Below, piece after piece: positions 33,301-43,410 of a stretch of DNA of 64,000 bases (the stretch's first letter is position 1; every line of letters begins with the position of its first letter). The position numbers were made by a program, and so were the translations under genes. Origin of the DNA: Aristolochia californica (lineage: Eukaryota > Streptophyta > Magnoliopsida > Piperales > Aristolochiaceae). The notes beneath the pieces are model-generated. The model worked only from the letters and a program-made list of their open reading frames with translations. It had not been told where the DNA came from and ran no database searches. The stretch spans positions 21,173,220 to 21,237,219 of the forward strand of contig JARWKL010000015.1 in the NCBI GenBank assembly GCA_029961685.1, given 5' to 3'.

Positions 33301-36295
33301 AAGATTGCTTCTTAGAGGCAATTTGAATGGGCAAACGTCTCAACCATGTCAGCAGACTGCCTTTTCCACTCAGATGACATCAGTGGTAGTCAAAACTTCT
33401 CAGAAAGATGAGGTAGACTCATATATCAGGTTCCATTGTGTCTTTTTGTGATACAGTAACATGAAGTGGGATTATTTATTCTGTGCTGGTTACATGATTG
33501 ATGCATTGGTTTTTTTGTAAGTAAATAAAACCTGTAGGCCATTAATCCTATGAACCACTTAAGGTTAGTTATTGGTGTTTACTTTTCAGGTTTTTGAGAT
33601 AAATCTAGAACTGGACAGAGCCATGCCAATGCAGTCTGGCAAGATTTGTAAACAGATCTTGCTGCAATTCATTTATCCATTTATCATGTAAAATCAAGAC
33701 TAATTTTGAATTCACTCTTTATAAAAAACATTGTTCTTTCTTTGAGCATTCCTTTTGAGTTCATTTTGTGAAATCCATGTTGTCAAGCTAGTATTTTGTC
33801 ATCTTAATGATGTCTGGTTAAGGGCATGTGAAGAACATTTCAGCTTAAGCTTCTAGGCTGAGTTAAATCCCCTAGAACCCTAGGTCGGCTGCAATTTCTT
33901 GGACCCTTTGGAAGGAGAGAAATGAAAGAGTATTTAATAATAAGAACACATTAAGTTACTCATCCTCGGAGGAGCTGGACTATGTGATGAATTGAATCTA
34001 TTCTCTGGGGCTTTTACTTGTATTAGTTGGTGGCTGTTTTCTGGATATGTCCCAGCTAGGCTGGTATGCATCACGCAATGAAACCTCCATGATAATTGTT
34101 ATTCGGAGATGAATTCTAGTGGCAGCCCAAGTGGAAATACCAGTCAGACTGGTATTAGGGGTGTTGATCAGGATGATTAGCAGAGAATAATGTTGGTCCA
34201 TACCATTCTATATACTAGTCTGTGAGCCAAGTCATTTGCTATAGAATGCACTCACACTGGCACTGTTTTTTTGTGGTGTTAGTATCTCTACTGTATAATC
34301 CCCTTGGCTTTTTAGCTTGCTCTCTTTTGATAAATTGTTGCTATTAAAAAAAGAAAATATATAAACTTATGGCAAAACTTAAACTAGATAGGCAAGTTTC
34401 TTGATTCTTATTAATGTTGCCTATTTTAATATATAGATCTGTATCTGTGGGATTTCAGAATAACAGAAATAGAAAATATCAAACACACTCTGGAAGTGGG
34501 AGCAGTGTTAAGGTGGGCCGTATTGGTGTTCTGCCTCTGAGTATGTGCCCTCCAGAAGGCAATGTGCCTCTTGATGAAATATCAGCTCATGGTGCTTCAT
34601 CAGAGAGCCATAATGCAGCTGAAAAGCAAAAGAAAGGTGATTCCCAGGCCACCAGCAGAGAGGCTGAAACTTCTGAGCGGGAGGTACTACTTCTCCCTCT
34701 TTTCCAATTTCTTTTCTTTTTTGTGCAAGTTTTGAAAATAAAATACTTATTTTATTTGGTTAAGGATAATGAGGTTGGTGATAATGGTGGGTCCTTTGAT
34801 GACCATTTTGAATCATTTTTATCCCATTTTGCTGATGATGAAGAAGATGGTACTGGGGATGCTCGTCGTATTAGTCTAAACCAAGGTTCTTCAAACTCAG
34901 GTGCATCAGAGGGTAACTATAAATGGCTTTTGAAGGACAAAGTTCTAACATTTCATGATATGTGTATTGAGGACTGTTCATGCAACTTATTGTACAAACT
35001 ACTTTAATGACATTATTTAGTGCTTTATGAAACTGATGGATAAGCATCTGGAAAGTTTTGCTGGACGAATGTTTATCCCCCCACTCGAGTACAGTGGAGT
35101 AGAGACTATTTGTAGTTACATTGTCAGTCTCAAGCTGGAGATCCCAACTTCTGAACTTTGCCAAAAAAATGCTAGTTCTTTACGCCTTAAATTTGGTTAT
35201 GGATGGGTCAGTCTGATGAGAGGAAAATGATAAACCTGACTAACGGTTTTCTTCAAGAAACAGCGGAGTGGGTCAAACTTACTGTTGGAAAGTTACATTA
35301 ATGGAAATATGGAATTACAGAAATTGAATCTTACAAAATGTTCTTCATCTGATTGCTTTTGTTTTGTTCAGAACTTTCTTTTAATGAGGTAGGTTGCCTG
35401 CGATCAAGCACGGGCCAGGTTGTCTGCTGCCATTTTTCCTCAGATGGAAAACTGTTAGCTAGTGCTGGGCATGACATGAAGGTTCTTTGATTTTCCACTG
35501 GTTCTCTAATCCTAAGAACTCTCTCTCTCTCTCTCTCTGAATTTGAATTTGTGATCCCATACTTGTTCTTAGGTAACTGTATGGAACATGGATACCTTTG
35601 ATTTCCAGACCAGTGCAGACGAGCACTCACTAGTGATTACAGATATCCGTTTTAAACCAAATTCAACATTTTTTGCAACATCTTCCTACGATACAACTGT
35701 GAAAATTTGGGATGCTGCTGATGTGAGTATTTTTTGTTACCTTATCAAGTTGCATGTCTAAAGTGATCCCATTTTAACTGTTCTTTGAATCTCTATCCTA
35801 TATGAATCTTGTTGCTTTTGTGTTAGTATTTCTTTGTCCTTATCAGACTGACAGGAAGCATTGTTGGGTTATATTCTTGGGCTAGCTTAGGTTTGAGTCT
35901 CATCTGACCAACTGAATTACATGGCTAACTAGCATTCTGCCAAACTTAGTTTAGAAAGTCGAGTGTGGCTTATGAATGGTTTCTATTGTGTTCAAATATT
36001 TTATTTTATTTATAAAGTTTGATGTTCTGATCTACTTTGTGTATTTGGTGGCATAGCCAATTCATTCACTAGGCAAGCTTGTTGGACACAGAGAACAGGT
36101 GACATCTTTGGATTTCCACCCAAAGAAAGCAGAACTCGTTTGTACATGTGATAGTTATGGTGAAATCAGGTGGTGGAACATCACCAAGAATTCCTGTGTG
36201 CACGTCTCTAAGGTCTCTCTCTCTCTCTCTCTCTCTTCCTCTCCCCTCTCTCTCTCTCTCTTCCTCTCCCCTCTCCCCTCTCCCGCTTCTCTTTC

Positions 36296-36329
<34 letters not shown>

Positions 36330-37328
36330 TAATGATGAAGATGTTCAAATTCATAGTCTTCTTCAATCAATACCCCCTCTTGAATCTTTTATTTATGCAT
36401 TGCAGGGTGGGACAAGGCAGGTTAGAATCCAACCGCAAGGTGGGCAGCTTCTAGCTGCCGCTGAAGAAAAGAAAATCAACATATTCGATATTGAGGCTGA
36501 CCAGCTCCTGGTTTCACTATGGGTACGTTTTACTGTTTCTTATTTGTTATTTAATCACGTGTTACTTACAATTAAGAGAGCTTCTTATAGGGACACAAGA
36601 AGGAAGTGAGCTCCATCTGCTGGCACACGAGTGGGGATTACATGGCATCTGTCTGTGAAGACATTGTTTGCATTTGGTCCATTGTATCAGGTTGGAAATG
36701 CATACATCACCTGAGGTCCATCGACGACAAGTTCCAGTCTTGCACGTTCCATCCCAGATATCCTGAAGTTCTGGTTATTGGAGGTTATGAGGTAGTAAGA
36801 TCTTCGATACCCTATTTCACTTGAAGGTCTTATTCTTACCAATTTTATGTACTCCTTTTGGAATGTAACGGGTGGACCACTTGGTCTCTATGTAGCAGCA
36901 TTATCACCTTGCAATTAAATATTTGTTTCTAATGGTAGCAAAATATGAAGAAGCAAATGCAAAATGCTAGGTGTAAAACAGTGTCTCCCCTCACTTATTT
37001 TATTATGTTGATCATTTGACAAAAGTAAAACCTCTATATTTTTTAATTCTTATTTCTGTTGTTGCAGTTATATATCTCTATCAGCCTCTTTATTGTAAAA
37101 ATTAGAGTTTGCATAATTCCAAGAACTGCTGAATACTGAACGTTCACATCTTATGAAATCTAACTGGCTACCATTTTCTTCCAGAGACTTGCGCTATGGG
37201 ACCCAGCGGAGAATAGGATAGCGTCGTCAGTAGTGCATAGAGGAATGATTGCTGCACTCTCCACTTCTCCTTCAACTGGGATGGTTGCATCAGCCAGTCA
37301 TGATCAATGTGTGAAGCTCTGGAAATGA
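30301..37328 (+). CDS. Transcriptional corepressor of the LEUNIG / LEUNIG_HOMOLOG family
   Basis: Nuclear Groucho/Tup1-type corepressor that acts through SEUSS-like partners. Coding exons: 30301-30329, 30432-30529, 31039-31145, 31239-31501, 31629-31728, 31786-31843, 32997-33046, 33122-33412, 34459-34683, 34765-34912, 35372-35481, 35573-35722, 36057-36212, 36406-36522, 36591-36791, 37185-37328; about 748 residues. The N-terminal LisH ([20 protein letters not shown], about residues 12-31) leads into a LUFS-like region ([16 protein letters not shown]). The linker is only modestly Q-rich and contains [12 protein letters not shown] and NNRNRK. From about residue 457 seven WD40 blades follow, with [37 protein letters not shown] and a final [15 protein letters not shown] 5' UTR intron (about 30034-30272) is likely. 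The exon 6 donor at 31843 was chosen because it keeps frame; the next GT would run into a stop. Arabidopsis LUG/LUH have longer Q-rich linkers, so this is a divergent member. Confidence 0.88.
36213..36330. repeat. Compound microsatellite (CT)n-(TA)n-(GA)n
   Basis: A CT-rich tract follows the donor at 36213 directly and passes through TATATATA (about 36296-36311) into GAGAGA (to about 36329). CT and GA arms are complementary, so the tract could fold back on itself. The duplicate keeps only a short CT/AT version at 40907-41000. Confidence 0.85.
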
Positions 37329-38635
37329 TATTTCGTTTTTTTGTTCTGATTGATATGCTTTTCAGAATAATTTGGGGTGGGGCTATTTGTTCATCATCAC
37401 CCAAGGTATAGCGGATATATGTAGGTACTCTCCTTTGTACAGAGGTATATCATCTAAAGAGGTTCTATAGGAGGGATTGACCTTGTTCTTGACATGAATA
37501 GTAGAAAACAAGATTGAAATGCAGTGGATAGTTTTGGAATTCACCTGAAGATTGTTTCTTTGTATAATTTGTTCTCTTTTTTTTTGTTTTATCCTTTTAC
37601 AGAAAATTTACAGGGTAGTTTCCTTTCAAGAATAACGTGATTTCATGCTTTGGCACTTTGGTCTATCATTTACTGATATTAAAAAGGTTTTGCTCTTAGA
37701 TAAACATAGAGGGGTGGAATAGGTTTATTAAAATTAAATAACTCTTGAAAAAGATTTATAAACATATCTATAGTGGTTCACAATTATTATTTTAGATTAC
37801 AAATATTTTTGCTTTCATTTTCATATTGATTGAATACATTTCAAAGTGATAGAAGTGTTGGTAATTTTATAGTTCACCTAAGAACTTGAAGTAACTAAAT
37901 ATTATTTTCAATTCTATATTTGCCTAAAAAGAAGCATTTGTAAAGCTTCATTGCAAAAGCAAGTAATCCTTGTTCATAAATCAATGACTAAGTTGTAATC
38001 CAAATCCCTTTCACCTGCAATTGAATCGTTGAGGAAGTGGAATGAATTCTTAGAAAGAATTGAATTGAAGTGAGATTATACCATTTTATTCGCTCAGGTA
38101 AAAACGGGGCAAAATTGATTCATACCTATTTTGTGAATCACGCGGGATTGCTTTTCCCCCCTCTCTCGGCCTCCCACACTTTCCTGCGCGACGCACGTTG
38201 CTTCTCTTCTCACTTGGCCTCTCTCTCTTCTCACTCTCTTGGCCTCTCTCTCTTCTCACTCTCGGCGTACCGTCGGAGTGCCGCCTCAGTCGCTTTTGCC
38301 CGCTGGTTTAAGGAAAAATAAAACCATCGTAATAACAATAATAACTTATATTTGAATGTGCTTTTGAATTTTTTTTAAAGAGTTATTTCATTTTGATAAA
38401 CTTGTGCACTCCAATTCAATTCTAAGTGGTATTTGAGCAAAACCTTTTCAAGTGGTATTTGAGCAAGTGTACTCTTCAATTCCTGGTTAAACTTATAGGT
38501 TGAGAATATAGCTACTCCAATTGGCTTTGAATTTGATCTATGAGAGATCATAACCCTAGATCAAGTACTACTAACCATTCTAGAGTCATAGGAGTGGGTA
38601 ATGCAAAAGAGGTATGAGACACATCGAGGGACCAC
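37329..38635 (+). other. 3' UTR of the LEUNIG-like gene and spacer
   Basis: The first roughly 320 bp are matched in inverted form at 42011-42330. Farther on, 38150-38300 is CT-rich with a repeated CTTGGCCTCTCTCTCTTCTC phrase, and near 38430 CAAGTGGTATTTGAGCAA is repeated. No gene is visible. Confidence 0.45.
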
Positions 38636-41600
38636 TCTTTCTATGGAGCCTCAGCGATGAAATCACAGCCGCCTCTAATATGACTCGTATATTAAAACAT
38701 CTCATGCTGTTTTGTCAAAGAAAATGACACCTGACTGTCACGTGCCTTGTACTCTGCCTTTCCTTCAGGCATTAAAAACACCAAGGCATCTTCTTCTTCC
38801 CTCGGTGAAAAGAATAAGAATAAGACCCCCCCCCCCCCGCGTAGGGTGAAGGGTTGTGTGGGTTTATGTTTTTTTTCTGCATGGCCTTCTCTCTCCTCTT
38901 TTCTGGCAGTTCACGCCTCTGATCCAACACTCCCTCCGCTTGTTCACTAAAAGCGTGGTGAGCTTTTTTCTCTGCGGCAGTTTTTCAGTGAAGTATTTGT
39001 TATTTCTTTTTTCGTTTTTTGTTGAATCTTCTGCTCTGTTTTGTAGGAGTACGTTATTTCTTTATTCTTTTTTGTACTGTTATTGCCCATGGACGTTTCT
39101 TGGATGAACTCGCTCTGTTCTGCATGTGATGACCGATATGGGTGTTTTGCTCTTGTTCTTTTCTAATGCGCAATCTTGTTTCCAATTTGTATTGGAAGGT
39201 AGCTTTGGCGAGTATGGAAGGCGATTGGGATCCAAGTAAATTGTGAGTTCTTTGTAGCATTTTGGTCTTTCTTTCTTTTGATTCCTGAATTTGTTCTTCT
39301 TGTGCTTATTCCTATTCTTTATGCTTTTTGTTTGGACCTTTTAAGGCTTGACCATTACATTCTTGATTACATGAAGAAACATAGCTTGCATGAAGCGGCT
39401 GCGACGTTCAAGGTAGAGGCACGCCTCCCGTCTCATGGTGTAGGTAACGCACTTATCCAAGACAATCCCATTGATATTTGCTTTTAGTCGCTCCGTATTA
39501 ATGATGATTACAAATTAATCTTTCATTTTTCTTGTTCTGTTTTTATGAATTGGATGTTTTCTAATAAATGTTTCCTTCTTGGTTGGAGTTTTTTCTCCTG
39601 ATAACATGCTATATAGATTGCTAGGTACATAGATATGGCTGTTGCTAGGTAAAGAGCTCTTGATCAGTAAGGCAGTGTTACCGCCGGTCATTTGGGTGTC
39701 ATATCCCTCCGTGGGAGAGGGCTTGGTTGTTTTAGGCATTTTGTGCTGATGGGGTTTTCTTATATATGGATCCTAATATCGGTCTTGGCTAGTGTCTGAT
39801 ACCTGTGACAAGTATTTTGGCATACTTTAGCTTTTTCTTTATATCAGGTTCATTCAGGGTAATCTTTCCTCATCCTAATGGTGACGAGCACTTATGTTAC
39901 TGTCTGATCAGAAAGTTGTTGTGTGACTTTTCTCTATAGCAATTGATAGCCCTGAAGGTTTCCTGCATGATTGGTGGTCAATTTTTTATGATGTATTTGT
40001 CGCCAGAGATCAAGAAAATCTTGAGGCAAGGGAAGCTTATATCAAGGTGATTGTCTTGTTGATTTCTTGCCTTTGTACTTATTCATGTATGTTGCAGGCA
40101 TATCTCTCCTGGGACTAATTCATACCTGGTCAATCTTAGGCTAAACAATTGGCAGTCATGGAGCAGCAACACCTGCACTTTCAGTCCTCTCAGGTGCAAC
40201 CACTAGATCAGCCCTGGGTTTTACAGATGAACCATAGTGGTGGTCAATCTTCCTCAAGTGGGCCACCAATGAGAATGGGTTCTCATGCGAAAATGCTGGA
40301 GGAACATCTCAAACAGCATTTTGTGAGAGAGTCAGAATCCATATCACATCTTGTTGATGTGAACATATTGACTGCCTCAGAGGCCGCAATTGAATATCAA
40401 AAGTTATTGTTTTACATCTCTGTATAATTTATTTGTAAATATGCCAAGATTAAATATGGTTATCTATTTATTTTAGATTCCGGTGTTTGTTTTCCATGCA
40501 GGCGTATCCAGCAACAAGCCCTTGCACAAAGCCAGCGGCGACTTGTAAGAGTACGGAAGCTTCTTTCAGAATATTGTTGTTATAATTTACAATACCTTAA
40601 AGTAAGTTTTGACGTACTTGGGTGTGATAAGTGGTACTTGAATATGCTTGTGTTGCAGGATAATGGACATGGTATGGATACCGGTAGATCCCTCCCATCA
40701 GAAACGTTACTCTATGGTTTACCAAAAGTATTGTGTATTTGGTGGCATAGCCAATTCATTCACTAGGCAAGCTTGTTGGACACAGAGAACAGGTGACATC
40801 GTTGGATTTCCACCCAAAGAAAGCCGATCTCTTTTGTTCATGTGGTATTTATGGTGAAATCAGGTGGTGGAACATCACCAAGAATTCCTGTGTGCACGTG
40901 TCTAAGGTCTCTCTCTCTCTTTCTTTTCCTCCCCCTGCTCCCGTTTCTCTTTCTTTATATATATATATTTATGTATGTACAAATGTGTATATATTGATAT
41001 TGATAGATAGATATACATACCACAACAGCCTGCTTATCATTTCCAGTATCTTTATGACTCAAAGACATTCATTCACATGATCCATTCCGTGAAACTCTTT
41101 ACAAATTGATAAGGGCCCCTTCTAACTAGTGATCTTTATTATTCGGGTTCACTGGGATTGGTGCAATCCTTCCATTGTTGCTATTAGCAGCTTGCAATCT
41201 CAGCTGCCAAACTCTGATATGTACTACTCAATATGATTGTATTGGCAATATGTCTTGACTTGGTTCTTGCTTTTGGCTGCTTAATTACTGTAAGCTATCT
41301 CAAGAACCTTGATCATGGAATTTCTTTTTCCTCCAGATGTCAGCACTTGTTTATCTTTTGCTCCATACCATTTCCTCTTATGCATGACTTAATAATGATT
41401 AAGATGTTCAAATACATAGTCTTCTTCAATCAACACCTCTTGAATCTTTTATTTATGCATTGCAGGGTGAGACAAGGCAGGTTAGATTCCAACCGCAAGC
41501 TGGGCAGCTTCTGGCTGCCTCTGAAGAAAAGATAATCAACATATTCAATATTGAGGCTGACCAGCTCCTGGTTACACTGTGGGTACGTTTTACTGTTTCT

Positions 41601-42010
41601 TATTTGTTATTTAATCACATGTTACTTACAATTTTAAGAGAGTTTATTATAGGGACGCAGGAAGGAAGTGAGCTCCATCTACTGGCACACGAGTGGGGAT
41701 TACATGGCATCTGTCTGTGAAGACTTAGTCTGCATTTGGTCCCTCGCATCAGGTAGGAAGTGCATACATCACCTGAGCGACAAGTTCTAGTCTTGCACGT
41801 TCCATCCCAGATATTCTGAAGTTCTTGTTATTGGAGGTTATGAGGTAGTAAGATCTTGGATACCCTGTTTCACTTTAAGGTCTTATTCTTACCTTTTTTA
41901 TGTAGTCCGTTTGGAGTGTAATGGGTGGACCACTTCGTCTCAATATAGCAGCATTATCACCTCGCAATTAAATTTATGTTTTTAATGGTAGCAAAATATG
42001 AAGAACCAAA
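38636..42010 (+). pseudogene. Internally deleted tandem duplicate of the LEUNIG-like gene
   Basis: Parallels 29650-31857 and then jumps to the equivalent of about 36037-36965, losing about 4.2 kb. Exons kept: 39214-39242, 39346-39443, 39940-40046, 40140-40402, 40502-40601, part of exon 6 from 40659, then 40751-40906, 41466-41582 and 41653 onward. LisH and LUFS coding remain open, but linker exons and the first two WD blades are gone, and the fusion point at about 40729 runs into a TAG soon after. In the second-last blade exon a CAG became TAG (41788-41790) and 9 bp are missing just before it. The promoter-proximal region, including the G-box, is copied, so a short LisH-containing transcript is conceivable. 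Confidence 0.85.
38739..38744 (+). promoter_or_regulatory. G-box CACGTG in the duplicated upstream region
   Basis: Copy of the CACGTG at 29755-29760, preserved in the duplicate. Confidence 0.4.
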
Positions 42011-43056
42011 TGCCAAAGCATGACATCACGTTATTCTTGAAAGGAAGCCACCTTGTAAATTTTCTAAAAAAAGAGAACAAATTATTCAAAGAAACAATCT
42101 TCAGGTGAATTCAAAACCTATCCACTGCATTTCACTCTTGTTTTCTACTATTCATGTAAAGAACAAGGCCAATCCCTCCTATAGAACCTCTTTAGATGAT
42201 ATACCTCTGTACAAAGGAGAGTATCTACATACATCCGCTATAGCAGCCTCCCCACCCCAAATTATTCTGAAAGCTTATCAATCAGAACAAAAAAAACGAA
42301 ATATCATTTCCAGAGCTTCACACATTGATCATGGCTGGCTGTTGCAGCCGTCCCAGTTGAAGGAGAAGTGGAGAGTGCAGCAATCATTCCTCTATCCCAG
42401 TTGAATTATGCAAACTCTAATTTTTACACTAAAGAGGATGATAGAGATATATAACTGCAACAAGAGAAATAATTGAGGGGAGACGCTGTTTTTACACCTA
42501 GCATTTGCATTTGCATTTGCTTCTTAATATTTTACTACCATTAGAAACAAACATTTAATTGCAAGGTGATAAAGCTGCTACATGGAGACAAGTGCCCACC
42601 CATTACGTTCCAAAGGGAGTATATAAAAAAAGGTAAGATAAAGACTTTCGAGTAAAACAGGGTATTGAAGATCTTGGATATCTGGGATGGAACGTGGAAG
42701 ACTGGAACTTGTCACCAAAGGACCTCAGGTGATGTATGCATTTCCAACCTGATGCAATGGACCAAATGCAGACCGAGTCTTCACAGACGGATACCGTGTA
42801 ATCCCCACTCGTGAGCTAGCAGATGGAGCTCACTTCCTTCCTGTGTCCCTATAATGAGCTCTCTTAAAATTGTAAGTAACAAGTGATTAAATAACAGATA
42901 AGAAACAGTAAAACGTACCCGTAGTGAAACCAGGAGCTGGTCAGCCTCAATATTGAATATGTTGATTTTCTTTTCTTCAGCAGCAGCTAGAAGCTGCCCA
43001 GGTTGCGGTTGAATCTAACCTGCCTTGTCTCACCCTGCAATGCATAAATAAAAGAT
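41448..43056. repeat. Imperfect inverted repeat formed by LEUNIG-like pseudogene arms
   Basis: Left arm about 41448-42005 and right arm about 42520-43056 are reverse complements of each other across two exons and their introns, with a spacer of about 510 bp that carries the inverted last exon and 3' UTR. Arms differ by scattered substitutions and small indels. A transcript across this region would fold into a hairpin with a stem of about 550 bp. Confidence 0.8.
42011..43056 (-). pseudogene. Inverted third copy of the 3' part of the LEUNIG-like gene
   Basis: On the minus strand this corresponds to about 36395-37655 of the intact gene. From right to left it holds the blade exon starting GGTGAGACAAGG (high end near 43035), with a single-base loss at GTTAGATTCAACC that shifts the frame; the next exon with TGG changed to TAG (ATCTGCTAGCTC); and only the 3' half of the last blade exon (GGAATGATTGCTGCACTC to the TGA) because the sequence from the preceding intron to ATAGAGG is deleted. 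The 3' UTR equivalent reaches 42011. The right limit is AAAGAT just before 43056. It cannot encode a protein. Confidence 0.85.
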
Positions 43057-43123
43057 GCAGGAGGCGAAGCAGAAGATGCAGGACACCCGGGAGAAGGCAG
43101 CCGAGAGGGCCAAGAATGTGTAG
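43055..43123 (+). other. Short LEA-like coding remnant
   Basis: A 22-codon frame reads MQEAKQKMQDTREKAAERAK then NV and TAG. The alternating Ala/Lys/Glu/Gln pattern recalls the amphipathic repeats of group 3 LEA proteins, and the stretch is more GC-rich than its surroundings. It starts exactly where the inverted LEUNIG-like copy ends, so it may be filler DNA at a breakpoint or the last exon of a lost gene. Too short to name. Confidence 0.3.
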
Positions 43124-43410
43124 TTGCTCGGTTAAAATTAGGTATTTATGTAATTAAGTTTAAAAGTTGGTTTTTTGTGGGATTCTTTTAAAAAGATCTC
43201 AGGCTTCCAATATCTCGGCGATGACTCCAAGCTAATAAAAAACGACTGGGTCAAACAATGGCCCTCGATGAACAACGCGACGGCGGAATCATGCTTTTAA
43301 AAGTATCAGAACTAATATCTATATATGTCAACTGCTTTCCTCGACGACTCTCCTGCTTTAGTTATTTGACTTCTTTCATCCGTGCAAAAAATTCGAGGAA
43401 AAGAGCAAAC

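Noticed and set aside
33596..33660. Possible additional LEUNIG-like exon after an acceptor near 33590
   Set aside because: Frame and family alignment already join 33412 to 34459 directly (E then NNRNRK), leaving no missing segment.
38100..38320. CT-rich stretch similar in look to the Harbinger 5' region
   Set aside because: No terminal G run, TAA duplication or specific alignment with 51780-52260 beyond simple-sequence similarity.
43258..43410. In-frame upstream ATG for PMP22
   Set aside because: It would add a 51-residue leader without family similarity; the protein normally starts near MGALVKRTW.
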